Part shown: piece by piece, positions 39,476 through 51,616 of the stretch
Position numbering within the stretch: position 1 is the stretch's first letter
Layout of the letters: every line of letters begins with the position of its first letter
Assembly (NCBI RefSeq): GCF_902686445.1
Contig: NC_062217.1
Span: 169,413,098-169,477,097, forward strand
DNA: 64,000 nucleotides
Direction: 5' to 3'
Source: Sciurus carolinensis
Lineage: Eukaryota > Chordata > Mammalia > Rodentia > Sciuridae
Notes under the pieces: generated by a model
The model's database searches: none
What the model was told of the DNA's origin: nothing
What the model saw: the letters and a program-made list of their open reading frames with translations, nothing else
Made by a program: the position numbers and the translations under genes

Positions 39476-41960
39476 CTTCTGCCCTGAATTCACAAGGAAA
39501 CTAGCCAATTTCTACAACATAAGTCAACAGTGCCACATTTCAGGTCTTAAACTGAATTTTTTCCTCAAAAAAATACTCTTCTTGACAAAAATTCAGAAAA
39601 CACAGACAAGAAACTTACCTGCAATCCCATATGTAAGAGACAGGCACTGACCTTTTTTTCTATAAACACTATACACATTGTTGTTGTTGTGTTCTACCCT
39701 CCCCTAGAGAATTTACCACACAAGTCCCTCTACAGGAGTCCCAGAATTTTGCAGATTTTTGTCACAGGTTTTAACACTTCAGGCCACTTGTTTTCAAGTC
39801 TGTCCCTGCTGGACTCTCATGTTTTTTAAAAGGCCAATAACCATGCCTTAAAATTAAAATTCACCTAGCCCAGGTCAGGGATTCTATTGGCATTCTCTGC
39901 CTGTCAAAATCCAGGTCATTCCTAAGTACACTAAGGACTCCTAAAGTGGCCAAGATAGTAACAGAAGGTAACTGAGACTACCAAGATGAGACTTCAGCTA
40001 CCCATCGCTGACCAAGCAGAAGTAACTGAGGAGGTTTCCACTCTCTGCATCTGGAAAACTAATCTTTTCACCAAGAGTCCACCACTAAATCTAATGGCCT
40101 TCAGAGGTCAAAAATAATGTTACAAACTGTTGTGCATTTAATCAACACTCAGAATCTGGAAATGAGAACAAATTACTATTGACAAGCTAAACACTTTTAA
40201 TACTTAATGTTTTAAGTAATCTGCCTAATTAACACAATCTTTCAGGATCTCAATACTCCCTCACCTATCAGCCATCTCACCTACAGCAGATCCTCCCTAC
40301 AACAAAATTTCCATAAAAGGCCGCATTCTGAAGAGTTAATTTAGCCTGCATTATTAAATATGATTTTCTTAAATTACCCTGAAAGAATCGTCAGTGTAAA
40401 GTCATCAAAAAGCCATTGAAAATATTTACTTTTCTGGGGTAACCATTCACAAATACAGGCCTTTTTTCTTTTTTAAAGTTCTGCCAACAAAAGCTTTTTA
40501 ATGCAATCGATATTCTTGCTAAAATTCAACTCAAGTGCGTCAATGGCAAACAACTAAGGATTACTACTGAGAAAAGATTGGGTAAACCACACCGCACCCT
40601 TCACACACCTCCAAAATTCACCCATTCTCTAGTATTTTTAAGATGAGACTCAGACCATCCTCAAGAACTCAGTAAGGGGCATAAAATGTGCACACAAATA
40701 ACTGTAGTCAACATTGTGCAGGAAAAACATGAAATCACCTCTTTGAGAAAAAAGTACCTTTTTAAGAACTTTTAGTACTTACATTGGGAGGAATGCAAAA
40801 CTAATATGAAACGCCATGAAAAACTGCAAAACCCTGAACAATAAGTTCTGTATTTAAATCTTGTTTTTATTAAAAGATTCTTTTTCATAGTCAAGAACTA
40901 GATTCTCTTCAGTCAGAAGAACCAGGATATTCTAATGAAAAGAATATGTTTATTTCAGGGTAATAAGAATAAAGATTTTGGATCACAATTTAAAGAACTG
41001 TTCTGGGTTCAAGTTAGGTAACTAGTTTACTTACAGAAACTCTTACAACCCCGGAAGGAGAGATTCAGAATGGAAAATTTGGAAGTTAGTAATGCAAGGT
41101 AAAGCCACTTCGTTCCAAACTCGCTCTCCCGGCCCCTTAATGTATCACCTTCATTTATCTAAAAGCAAAGCTGAACGCCAAGAAGACAAAATACAGCAGG
41201 CCAAGGGGAGGCCGTTCCACCGAATTTAACCAGAATTCACCATGCTTAGCAATGTTTGCCAAGGAACCTAAGGACGAGATCTTCGTACTGAAAGATCTGC
41301 TGGCCCCAAGCCCTTGACACCACCCAACTAACGTTACTGTGCGGTACGATCTACTTCCGTAATTCTTTTATTTGGACAAAGGCTGAAGGGGGAAAGCTGG
41401 GGAGGGGAGGGATGGCAGGGCTGGCGGCGGGGCGCAGGGGCTGCCAGGGAGGCGGTGGACCCGCCCGCAGGTTGCATCAGCGCCCCCGCCCCAGGCCAAA
41501 GTCGCCGGCTGACCGCGCCGTCCCCGGCACCCACGAGGCGCCCCCTCGCCGACCGCAGGGACCCAGGGCCCCGCGCCCCCAACGCCTCCTTCCCGGAAAC
41601 CCCAGCCGGAGGGCCGGGGCGCTGGGACCAGGAAGGGCGAAGGGCCGAGGCCCGGCCCCGCGGGCCGCGAGCCAGGGTCGGCCGGCTCCGCCCGGTGCCA
41701 CATCCACAGCCCGCTCTGCTCCCGCGGAACCGGGCCGGGGATGCGCCGCCCTGCTCGCCACAGCCGCGCGCCGGCCGGGTTCCAGGCCGCCGGGTCCGAG
41801 CCGCCCGCGGCGCGAGCGGGCCGCGGAGGCGGAGCCTGCCCGCCAGCGGATGCCCAGCATGCCCGCGGAACCGCCCGGACCGCTTCGGACGGCGGCCGCA
41901 CGCCCGGGGCCCGACCTCGGGCTCCGGCTCGGCCCCAGCCCCGCGGCGCCCGCGCGGTAC

Positions 41961-42045
41961 CTGACGGCGCCTGGGAGGACGGTGCGGGACACGCGGCAGC
42001 TGGGCAGGTCAAACGCAGCAGCGCAGCACTGCGCGTCACCCAGCC
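41961..42045 (-). other. OAT: OAT exon 1, non-coding 5' UTR exon
   Basis: The donor is clear: on the minus strand the exon ends at 41961 (…GTCAG) and GT occupies 41960-41959. It lies inside a CpG island downstream of GC and CCAAT boxes. The upstream limit is a guess from promoter spacing. No ATG that continues into the OAT frame is needed here, because translation starts in the next exon. Confidence 0.75.
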
Positions 42046-42239
42046 TTAAGGCGCGGCGTGCGCCCCGCCCCGGGACGCGCTCGCCTCCCATTGGCTGGGG
42101 CCTGGGGCTGGGCACCAATCGTATGGGCCTCGCCCTCGCCCCGCCCTCCCCGGCCGCGCGCTGAGACTGGTCCTCACTGCGCGGGTTCGAGCCTCGCCTG
42201 CGCCTACTGAGAGGCGCTGAGAACGCTGAGCATCGCTGC

Positions 42240-42253
42240 CCGCCCTCTGCTGG
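42240..42253 (-). promoter_or_regulatory. CTCF-like motif upstream of OAT
   Basis: On the minus strand the 14 bases read CCAGCAGAGGGCGG, which fits every position of the CTCF core CCASYAGRKGGCRS. It lies about 200 bp upstream of the inferred OAT start. Confidence 0.6.
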
Positions 42254-42649
42254 CAAGAAGACCGAGGCCCGAAGGAATAAAAAGACTTGCTCTCCACCCG
42301 CCCGCAGTTTTTCCGTGGCGAAGGGACCTGGGGATGGCTGTTGGGTTCAACCTCCTCCCCGCGCTGCCGGGCCCCCTCTTGTTCCCCACCTCGCGGGGCC
42401 TTATCGGGCCACCAGCACCAGATGTTGGGGCCCCGTGCCCTGATGTGCAGCACAACTGAGTTGTACTTCTGAATCCTCCTCCAGAATCATTGCTGCATCC
42501 AGGTAATGCACTGCCCACCTGTTCATTGCCGATGTTAGATGCTCAAATGATGGCAACACTGGATACAAGTTTATCCTGCGGTGCCCTTCACATTTCACAT
42601 GTGAAATAAAACTCAGAACTCAAAATGAATATCCCGAAATAATCTCATG

Positions 42650-42790
42650 TTAGAATCAGAAGGAATGTGGATATCGTTCAGTTTACAAGATTTGTTGTAT
42701 ATTGGAAGGCAAAGACCCAGAGAGGAGAAGCAACTTACCCAATAAGTGAGGAGCAATCCAGTCCTGTACGCTACCCAGGTCTCTCTAAGC
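42650..42790 (-). mobile_element. MIR fragment
   Basis: 'aaagacccagagaggagaagc' and 'aacttacccaataagtgagg' match the reverse complement of the MIR core. Confidence 0.5.
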
Positions 42791-42799
42791 GTTGTGGCC

Positions 42800-43660
42800 A
42801 ACAGCTGCAGGCAACAAGATTACATGTCAGGACTATGTTCCACTGGCCCCAGTAATCAGTCAGGGTTTCAGTCATTAACACATGGCATACTCCAATTGGG
42901 AAAAAGCTACCGGCATGTGAGAGAGTAAATCACAGGGGCGGAGTAATCTGGGACTAGTGATCAGGGAGGGTCATTATCAGTCCTAGGACTCTTTGGCCTA
43001 GAAGTCGGGTTTCCAGAACCCAAAGAGAGGGGAGTGTGAGGAGAGACCACCTGCCTGGGATGAGTCATCCAAAACCCCACTGGAAGAAGCTGAGTGCTAA
43101 GCACCCCCACCTTTTCTCTCCTGCGGGATTCCTTGTGCGCAAATCATTCAGCAGCTAGAGACCTAAGGAGCCCCTTAAGACAATCCCTACAGGTCAATCT
43201 CATGGTCACAGACCAGGGTGGGAAATGGAAGTAGCGGGGGTAAATGGAAAACATTCTTCACACATAACTTTCTAAGTCTTGGCTGAACAGAAGTCATGCT
43301 ATCTGGGAAGCTCAGGAAGTGATGTGGGCTCAGAGGCAGAGCTGTGAACAGTGGAGTCAATGTCCGCAGGTGTACAGAAAGACACCAAAAGGAATTCAGT
43401 CTTCCTAGTCTTAATCTGCCCTAGACCAAGATCACTTGTTCAGATTGTTATGGCTCTTCCCTCTCTGGAGCTCATTTGGAGCAGAGCTTTGACATTCCTC
43501 CCCACCACCAAAAACAGCATGATTAACTTCCTGGAACTTAGGTCATTCTGCCCCCAGGGCCAGAAAAATCATTCTTTCCTCTAGGGGTCGTGCCCTGCAA
43601 ATGTGGGCCAGTGTGGGAGGCCAGGCGGGGGTTGTTTGTGTGTTCGTTTGTTTGTTTTTT
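42800..43660. other. Intergenic stretch, nothing recognised
   Basis: Unique-looking sequence between the OAT promoter side and the next SINE. Short open frames only. Confidence 0.5.
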
Positions 43661-43668
43661 CCCTCTTA

Positions 43669-43745
43669 AAGTGCTAGGGATTGAACTGAGGGCCTTATGC
43701 AGGCAAGGCAAGCACTCTACCAGCTGAGCTATATCCCCAGCCGCC
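43669..43745 (-). mobile_element. ID SINE
   Basis: 'gtgctagggattgaactgag' through 'ccagctgagctatatcccca' in reverse complement. Confidence 0.85.
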
Positions 43746-45870
43746 TTAGAACTTTTACAGAGCCCAGAAACTGAATTCAGAAAGAAGGCTAAATGTAACA
43801 CCAAAATATGTCGCAATGCCTTAAGACTCAGAGATAAGGTGCTCTTTAATGAAAAAGCTTTCATATGCAAGAAACTGCAGAGAATGTCTGGGTTTTATCT
43901 CTTCTCTCTTATCAGAAATGAGTACAAAGAGCAAAATAGTATTTTATGATTACTAGCAGTTGTTTTTTTTAGTTTAATTGTAGCCTAGACAGAACAACCT
44001 GGGCTTGAAAGTTGCTTTTATTCCACCAATAAACAAAACTGCCTTATTGGTACACATTGTTTGTGCAATGTAGAAATATCAAGGACAAAGCATGCATTAT
44101 AAAGATGTTAGAGCCTTTGAAACTGTTAATAGATTCCAACAATTAAGTCCACAGGAACCATAAAACCTGGAGAGATAAAGACCAACCCTCATAGCAGATA
44201 CCACCCAAGACCTAAATTACTTCCATCAGTTCATTCAACAAATGTCCCTTGCATGTCCAGGTGCCTGATTCTGCATGGAGTTTCACATGAAGGGAGATTA
44301 CATGAGACAAACAGGAAGAGAGACAGTCAGGAAATGTTCTTCAACAGATGTAAACAGAAATCTTGCTATTTTGACCATCTGAAAAAGCTGCAGATTAAGA
44401 ATAAACAACTCTCAATTACTTAGTGACCAGAAAAATAATTTATGGGTTATGCAGACTTCTTGTTTTTCATTCATGGCCCGCCTCATTGTTATTTGTTGTT
44501 ATTATAGTCTGCATATACTTGGGCTTTGTATTTTGGAAAATCCACACTGACATCCAAGAAGGAAATCTGATAATAAGCCTCAGAAAATAAGTGTTGATTA
44601 TTTACACAGTTAGAGAAATTTTGTTTTGCAAAATGTATTCACCCTAAAAAGGTGTCTTTCCAACTGAAGACTGAGCAGCATAACAAACTCGTCCCTCTTG
44701 CTGCCAGGGTTGACTCAGGCAGTTATGTCAGGAGCAGAGTAAGTCACCTCCTGTCCACAATGGCAGGGATCAGGCAGGAGCAAGTTAAGCAAAGTGGTGG
44801 GGAGGGCCAGAGAGCAACAGCTGGGGCAAGTTCTGAACTGACATCTGGACTAGGAACTGAAGTGGGCAGACTCAGAAATTGCAGCTAACATGCTGCCCAT
44901 GAGGATGTACCTTCAGGAGAACCTATTTCCTCTTCCCTGCAGCTGGACTTCACCTTAGAAGTCTAGCAGCAGCTCCTGTCCTTCCCCATGTGCACCACGC
45001 CCTACTCCTGCGCTGCAGGGGTCTCCTCCTCCTCCTCTTTACTTCTGTCCACTTCTCTCCTGCCTGCAGTCATTATTCACCTTCTAATGTCTCTCTAGCC
45101 ACCCATCTATCTGTGTTTTCTTCCCAACCAGACTGCAGTTTCTCGAAGGTAGAGCCTGTCTTGCAGGATTTTTGCAGCCTTCCAGTAGTCTCTCTGTCCT
45201 TCACATAGGAATTGTTATTTTACTCTTGTCACTGCTCATCTTTATCCCCCTAGGCAGAACAGGTGGCCATTATGGAGGTATGGTCCTGGGATTCCAAAAA
45301 CCCAGGGGGCCCAAAGCCCTCCCAACACTAGAGAGTAACAGCCATTCAGATCGAAGTCCTAGAAACTTGAAGGAGGTGGATATTTTTAAAGCAATGTTGT
45401 CCATTAACATCTCCTAACTTGTTCTTGTTAAATGACTGTCACATGCTAAAGGACTGTCATGTGCCAAAGGAATGTCACATGAACCTGATAAGTTCATGAA
45501 GTCCTGAGCTAGAGAGAAGGCAATGGATGAATTCTTAGCCTGGGGCGAGATCTGGAAGGGAGCCACTGAGAGTTGGAGCTGGGTGGCTATGCCCGGAGGA
45601 CGCTATGTTCCTGGAAGACTGGGTAGGGAAAGAACAGAAAATTCCAGAAAAGAGAAGGAAGGAACCAGGTCAGTTCAGGTCACCAAGCTACATAGAGGTG
45701 AGGCCTATTGGAATCAGTTCAGTTGCAACATTTAAAAAGTGATTCAGTTTGTGCAACTAAAAAAGTCAACTACTTCTCAATATGGAAAAGTAAGAAATAC
45801 ATTATTTCAAACTTGTGGATTAGAGATGTAATTGCACAATAGATTTTTTAGAGCTGGAAAAATCCATAAG
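43746..45870. other. Intergenic stretch
   Basis: Mostly unrecognised. A likely L2-type fragment lies at about 45,120-45,215 (plus), and a short three-copy tandem at 45,432-45,482. No gene is seen. Confidence 0.5.
45432..45482 (+). repeat. Short imperfect tandem repeat (about 21 bp x 2.5)
   Basis: The unit GACTGTCACATGCTAAAG recurs as GACTGTCATGTGCCAAAG and then GAATGTCACATG. Confidence 0.75.
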
Positions 45871-45871
45871 G

Positions 45872-46075
45872 CCCCCCAGCCCCGCACTAGGGATCAAACC
45901 CAGGGCCTCACGCATGCTAGGCAAGGCAAGCACTCTACCACTGAGTTACATCCCTGGCCCTGTGTTCAAAGACAGGGTCTTGCTGCGTAGCCCAGGCTGG
46001 CCTCAAACTGTGCTCCTCCCGCTTCAACCTCTGAAGTAGCTGGAATCACAGGTGTGCATCACCACACCCAATTTA
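45872..46075 (-). mobile_element. Composite B1+ID SINE
   Basis: ID half 'cactagggatcaaacccagg … cactgagttacatccctggc' and B1 half 'gggtcttgctgcgtagccca … cacaggtgtgcatcacca'. Confidence 0.85.
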
Positions 46076-46090
46076 AAGATTTCTTCTTCT

Positions 46091-46188
46091 TCTTTTTTTT
46101 TTTTTCCCCTTTGTGGTTCTAGGGATTGAACCCAGGGAACTCATGCCTGCTAGGCCAGCAGTCCACTACTGAGCTATGACCCAGCTCT
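46091..46188 (-). mobile_element. ID SINE
   Basis: T-run then 'ggttctagggattgaaccca' to 'ctactgagctatgacccag'. Confidence 0.8.
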
Positions 46189-46212
46189 TTAAAAGGTATG
46201 TATCACCGCTCA

Positions 46213-46302
46213 CCTTTGGGGGTTTCGGTTTTAGGTACTGGGAACTCAAGGCTTCACTAAGTAAGGACATGCTCTACCACTGAGCTATGGTCCCAGCCCC
46301 AG
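46213..46302 (-). mobile_element. ID SINE
   Basis: 'ggtactgggaactcaaggc' and 'ctctaccactgagctatggt'. Confidence 0.75.
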
Positions 46303-46492
46303 AATCTACCACTTAAAGCAGAGAAAGGCAAGATTCCATGATGAAGGGCCCCTGCCAGGGTGCTAGGACCGTCAAGAAGCCAGGTATGCCACCCATCAGG
46401 TTCCATGTTTGAGACAATCCAAAGCAAGAATTTGGACTAAGATTCAAAAAAGTTAAAGTAAAAATGTTAGACAAAAATTTAAGGTAGTGAGA

Positions 46493-46702
46493 TGCCAGGT
46501 GTGATAGCTCATGCCTTTATCCCATGACTAGGGAAGCTGCATGGCAAGTTCAAGGTCAGCCTTATCAATTTAGGGAGCTCCTCAGATACTTGGTGAGACC
46601 CTATCTCAAATTTTAAAATAACAAATTGTGGGAACTTAGCTCAGTATTAAAGCACCCCTGGGTTCATCTCCAGTACCAAAAAAAAGAAAAGAAAAAAAAA
46701 AT
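46493..46702 (+). mobile_element. Composite B1+ID SINE, diverged
   Basis: 'ccaggtgtgatagctcatgc' B1 start, 'gagaccctatctcaaat' B1 end, then ID half 'gggaacttagctcagtatt'. Confidence 0.75.
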
Positions 46703-47135
46703 TTAAAGGAGTCAAGCAGCAATGTTTATTTAGAAAATATTATATCATTCATTAATTTGAAAGTAAGATAAGCTTCAAGTACTAGTTAAATATTGACACC
46801 CTTATCGATTTAGGTACTCAGGCTCAAAGTATTTTGCAATAATTTTTTATTGATTCCATAAAGAGAAGGCTAACTCTGAATTTTGAAGCTTGGGTAATTT
46901 TTTTTACTATTCTTTTGAGGACTTTAATTCTGAATCTTTTTAATTAGGACTAATAAATTTTTTAAAATGTTTTAATCCCATGATTTATTAATTGAAAAGA
47001 ACTCAGACTTTTTTCTTCATGAATAAATGCAGTTTTAAGATTCTTTTAATTTCAAAGTTAAGTCATTAAATAAATACAATATAGCATTATAAATCATTTC
47101 ATCTTTGCTGAAGATGTTTACAATTTTGTGCTCAG

Positions 47136-47138
<3 letters not shown>
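46703..47138. other. AT-rich intergenic stretch
   Basis: No recognisable feature; strongly AT-rich with scattered TTTATT and TAAT. Confidence 0.5.
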
Positions 47139-47177
<39 letters not shown>

Positions 47178-47352
47178 TTCTAGGGATTGAACCCAGAGGT
47201 ACTTTAGCACTGAGCTACCCCAGTCCTCTTTATTTTTTATTTTGAGAACAGGGTCTTGCTATGTTTCCCAGTCTGGCCTCAAACCTGCAATCCCCCAGCT
47301 TCAGCATCACCTGTCACTGGGATTACATGTGTGCACCACCACACATGGCTGC
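47139..47352 (-). mobile_element. Composite B1+ID SINE with long T tract
   Basis: A run of about 38 T (47139-47176) is the reverse complement of the A-tail, followed by 'gttctagggattgaacccag' and 'ctgtcactgggattacatgt'. Confidence 0.85.
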
Positions 47353-48160
47353 TCAGAATTTTGCTAAAAGTCATGTACCATTTTAGAAAATCGTGCCGTG
47401 GACAGCAAAACCATACATGTCCTTGTCCTTCTTTTGACCTGGATCCTCCCCAAAGGATTTCAATGATAAAGATGAATTAAACCATTAAATTAGAGATGAG
47501 AAATTATATTGTTTTCTGATATCTCATTTGATCTATTTCATTGACTAAATAGATTAACATGTTTTCTGACTTCTGTATAAGTTTAAACATACCATATAGC
47601 ATGAGAGGATGTTCAATATGTTGATCTCCCCATTTTTAATTCAATTGTGAACTATTTTTGTACCGTCTTCCAATTCACTGGGCACTGTGCAGAGCCGCCA
47701 GAAGAATCAAAGACACCAAGTAAGTTGCAGCTGCTGCTTTGTGAGCTGAGCAGGTGAATGTGTGTTCCGCTAGGCTGGATGAGTCTGACTGTGGTCAGCA
47801 TTCTAAGAAAGGTGTTAGCTGGATGCTAGAGTGCAGCTCCCAGCCTTGTGGGGTTGGCATGCAAAGACTGCAGTCAGACAGTTCTGCTGGATAACCTGAG
47901 ATCCTGAGGCTCCCATAACCTGAAACGTGGGTTATTCCGAAGATCACCGATAGATGCAGCACTTCTAAAACACCCAGCCACTTCTGAGCCACCCAGCAGT
48001 TCACTCCGTGGTGCTATTAATTTTATTTATAATCATGAGTAAAGGTTCTTGTCCAAGTCTACATGAGCATCATCTAACTTTGAATCTTCTTCTACAGAGA
48101 TTCCTATCGAAATCTCAACATAAAATATACATTTTAAAAATATTTTTAGATGTTGATAGA
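47353..48160. other. Intergenic stretch, nothing recognised
   Basis: Unique-looking sequence with short open frames only. Confidence 0.5.
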
Positions 48161-48164
48161 CCTT

Positions 48165-48268
48165 TCTTTTATTCATTTATTTATATGTGGTACTGAGAAT
48201 CAAACCCAGTGCCTCACACATGCTAGGCAAGCACTCACTGTACCACTGAACCACAACCCCAGCCCCTT
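48165..48268 (-). mobile_element. ID SINE
   Basis: 'tggtactgagaatcaaaccc' to 'ccactgaaccacaaccccag' with a (TTTA)n tail. Confidence 0.85.
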
Positions 48269-48948
48269 AACAAAACATATGTATTTTTAAAAGCTTAAAA
48301 TGTGTTCATTAGAAAGGCAGTGATGTCTTATCACTGGGATCCTGCTGGATTAATTTTATTTAGAAAATGCAACTTTTTTACTCTGTTGAAAGAAGTGTGG
48401 TACAGATAGCTCCGAAACCTGCTCCCACCTGGGCCTGGAGTTCTCTCTGCCACTCCTTGGAGGTAGGGAAGTCCACATTGCCAGCTTCATCTCGAGCTGG
48501 CCTTCTTTTGCTGTTAGCCAGATTTTAGTAATACCTGTACTGTTACTTTCCAAGGAAACTTGACTTACATTCAAGGAGGTAGCCCAATGCCTCACTGGGC
48601 AGATCATCAAAAGCTTGCTTCAGTTCTCTTCCAGATTTCCAAAGGTTGATGCTAGAAGATACTTGGGAACCTTAAATTCCAGCACCACTTTCTTCTTTGA
48701 CATTTTCTCCCCCATGTGACTTCTTTTTGTTTTGTAAATAATACATTTGCTTCCTTCACAAATCAAGACAAATTAGGAAATACACCTGAGAAGTTCCTTT
48801 CCTGCTCCAACCCCATCCAGTGAATTCTCCTGGGCGACCCTCTATATTATTTTCTTGTATATCCTTCCAGTGATTCTTCATACAAATAAAAATAAACACG
48901 TCATTATTTTCTTCACTTTAGAACATCCACGATAGCAGGTTTCATGCG

Positions 48949-49078
48949 CCCTTTGTACCTTGCCTTGCCTACATTTTTTTTTTTTTCCTTCTTGGAGGCC
49001 TTGGGATTGAACCCAGGGCCTTGCACATGCTAAGTAAGTACTCTACCAAGCTACATTCCCCCCTTTGTACCTTGCCTT
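48949..49078 (-). mobile_element. ID SINE with 18-bp target-site duplication
   Basis: The element (48974-49062) has a T-run and 'cttgggattgaacccagggc'. It is flanked by a perfect direct repeat CCCTTTGTACCTTGCCTT at 48949-48966 and 49061-49078. The sequence on both sides reads as one older unit. Confidence 0.9.
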
Positions 49079-49667
49079 TTGATATGCCCCGGCTTCTGTC
49101 TGGGTCAGTGTGGAGAGAACTACCTCACTCTTTTGTTTTTGGGTATGTTAATAGCCCCGGATTGTTGGACACTTGGACAATTCCAATCTTGCTACGACAA
49201 TGTCATGCTAGGTAGCCGTGGCTCTGACAAATCCTGCAGACATATCTACAGGATAAAGTCCTAGAAGTGGGAGTGTTGGGTCAAAGAACTGGCCTACAGC
49301 CCTGTTTCAAGGCAGAGACATCTCACTCCAGGGCTGGGAAGACAGCGAAGCTGGGGATCAGTGTGTGGCTGTGGACTGGGGCCAGCCCTCCATGAGATAG
49401 TGCAGAAATTGATAGTAGTTAGGAAATTTAGACTTATTGTGATGATCATTTTTCCAAGTATTTCAATTTTATTGCTTTTTAGTCTGGGATAACTAAAAAT
49501 AGAAATTACTTGTTATTGCTATGCCAAATCCATTTAAAATTACTCATAAAGGAAGAATGTTTCCAAGGTTAACAACAGCTTATTTGTTAACATGAGAGTT
49601 TCTTTCAAATGATTTTGAATTCAAAAAGATTTATCATTCAGACTTTCATTGTATATATGTATGTATG

Positions 49668-49874
49668 TATGTACCAGGGATTGAACGGGGGTGGGGGGGT
49701 GCTTAACCACTGAGCCACAAAACAGTCCTTTTTGCTTTTTATTTTGATGCAGGGTCTTACTAAATTGCTTAGGGCCTCACTAAGTGGCTGACGCTGGCTT
49801 TCATCTCACAATCCTCCTACCTCACCCTCCTGAGCTGCTGGGATTACAGGTGTGCACCAACCTGCCTGACTGGA
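49668..49874 (-). mobile_element. Composite B1+ID SINE
   Basis: ID half 'accagggattgaacgggggt', B1 half 'gcagggtcttactaaattgc … gctgctgggattacaggtgt', preceded by a short (TATG)n tract. Confidence 0.85.
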
Positions 49875-49875
49875 C

Positions 49876-50012
49876 TTTTTTTTTTTTTCTTCTTTAGTTG
49901 TGGATGGACACAATACCTTTATTTTATTTACTTATTTATTTTTTATGCAGTGCTGAGGATTGAACCATGTGCTTGGCAAGTGGTCTACCACTGAGCTACA
50001 ATCCCAGCCCTT
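49876..50012 (-). mobile_element. ID SINE with squirrel-type extended 3' tail
   Basis: T-run, then 'tagttgtggatggacacaat', then (TTTA)n, then 'gcagtgctgaggattgaacc' and 'ctgagctacaatcccagccc'. The GATGGACACAATACC tail is, to my knowledge, specific to Sciuridae ID-derived SINEs. It sits directly against the preceding composite SINE. Confidence 0.9.
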
Positions 50013-51616
50013 ATCATCAAGACGTTTGAAAAAGTTGTAGAAAAATAGAACTGTCCTTAATTACAAAGAATAAAACAGAATTAGACTAACCAGAAAGTGC
50101 AAGCGATTTCAATCGTTTATCAGCCACTGATTGAATAGCAGCATACTGGGCTATGAGAGACACAAGACCTGCCAAACATGAGGGTGCATTGCCAGGGCTG
50201 GGAAGACCCCAGGTTGGAGCAAGTGGAATCAACACAATACCAACCACGACAGGTTAGCAGCTGGTGTGAGGTCCTCCCTGCCGGAAAGCTGGACTCCAGG
50301 CAGAGAAAAGCAAAGCACTAGGAATCAGCCTGTCTGTCTGCCAGGACCCCAATCTCCAAAAAGAGAGGAAGGGGTATAAAGTGAAGTATGGATGTGCAGA
50401 AGAAAATGTTAAAATTCCATTTATGTGGTATAATCTCAATTTTAATGCACATTTAAATCTGCAGTGAGATCATCTGTTAGCACTGTAGTGTATGTATATA
50501 GTTTAAATAAATCCATATCCTGAGGATGAAGTCTCACTATTTTTTAATACCAAAAGGTATGAGATCAAAAACACTGAAAGTCCATGGAACTCGATCCACC
50601 GGAAGGATCAGGACAGGAACCAGGTTGTTCTTGCTCTCTGTTGTGTTCCCAGGGTCTAGCACTGTGTCTGGCATATAGCAAATGAAGAGGATTGTGTGGG
50701 CTCTGTCACAGCCTTGAATAAGAACCCACACCTAGGGCCATGGTGCTTCCATAGGGGTGGTGGCTAAATATTGAAGCTTCTAAAGAGAGGGTCAGGACAA
50801 ACATCCTAGCACATCCGTCCTACCTTGGAGTCCTTATTCCAACATAGTATGTTCATCTTCTGCAATTGAAAAGAAATTCTAAACTAGCCATGGATCCAAT
50901 TACGTGGGTTCACACTCCATAGACACATGGAACCCCACCACCAGGAAGGCGGAGATTTCTCTAACCCACTGAAGATAGTTCCACTTCCTGCCTTTCGAAA
51001 ACCCTGATGGAAGCTGAGGACTTGACACAGGAAATAACTCATCTCAGGAAAACGGATAACGCTGACCTCTCTGGGCAACAGCATGAACTTCTTTGTCAGT
51101 AACGTTTTGCCATGCTGGGGGAGCAGGTATTAAATGCTTGGTGTGACCTTTCCAAATGCAAACCAGGTCTGTATGTGACGACAAACCTGGCAAAGGTGGA
51201 ATTAGTAGCATGTTTGTTTCCGGCCAAATGACGTCAGTGCTAAGGACACTGTTTCTTTGTACAGAAACAGCTGACGGGGGGAAAAAAAAAAAAAAAAGTC
51301 ATGGCACTTTCTTCACACTCTTGGCACCAACTGAGCCTATCTGGCACCTATCTGGCACCTTCACTTACCTGGTTTTTCAGTTGATACCCAGGAAACAAGG
51401 GAAGGAAGGAGAGGTCTTGGGACCATACATTTATTTTAAGGTACAAAAGAGAGGGGAGTGAGGATAGAAATGTTTTGAATATATAAAGGTGTTGAATATG
51501 CAAGAAGACAAATTACCCGACTAGAAGAGGCCTAAAGGTCGGGACTGGACTTTCTCCCAAGAAGACAGACAAACGGCCAACAGGCACCAGTGAAGACCTC
51601 AGGTCCTCAGTCAACG
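50013..51616. other. Intergenic stretch
   Basis: No gene recognised. A possible L2-type fragment is at about 50,600-50,700 (plus) ('ggtctagcactgtgtctggc'). A 15-A run lies at 51282-51297. Confidence 0.5.

Larger units (their letters stand above)
35945..41960 (-). other. OAT: OAT intron 1
   Basis: 6.0 kb intron between the non-coding exon and the start-codon exon. Contents: a minus-strand B1-like SINE (36115-36260), a composite plus-strand SINE (36825-37060), a splice-competent 87-bp segment at 37604-37690 (listed separately), an old LINE-like fragment ending in poly(A) (38060-38420), a fresh-looking ID SINE (38549-38660) and a MIR (39300-39475). I see nothing recognisable from 39,480 to 41,390. 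A 166-codon plus-strand open frame at 37155-37655 has no coding character I can recognise. Confidence 0.85.
41400..42290. promoter_or_regulatory. OAT: OAT CpG-island promoter
   Basis: Very GC- and CpG-rich block spanning OAT exon 1 and the start of intron 1. On the minus strand upstream of the exon are an inverted CCAAT (ATTGG at 42090-42094), a GC box (CGCCCCGCCC at 42061-42070) and a further CCAAT on the plus strand at 42115-42119. There is no convincing TATA box. This fits a broad housekeeping promoter. Long open frames on both strands here are a by-product of high GC content. Confidence 0.85.

Noticed and set aside
41412..42256. 250-259-codon open frames on both strands at the OAT promoter
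   Set aside because: Compositional artefacts of the CpG island; they overlap the non-coding first exon and each other.
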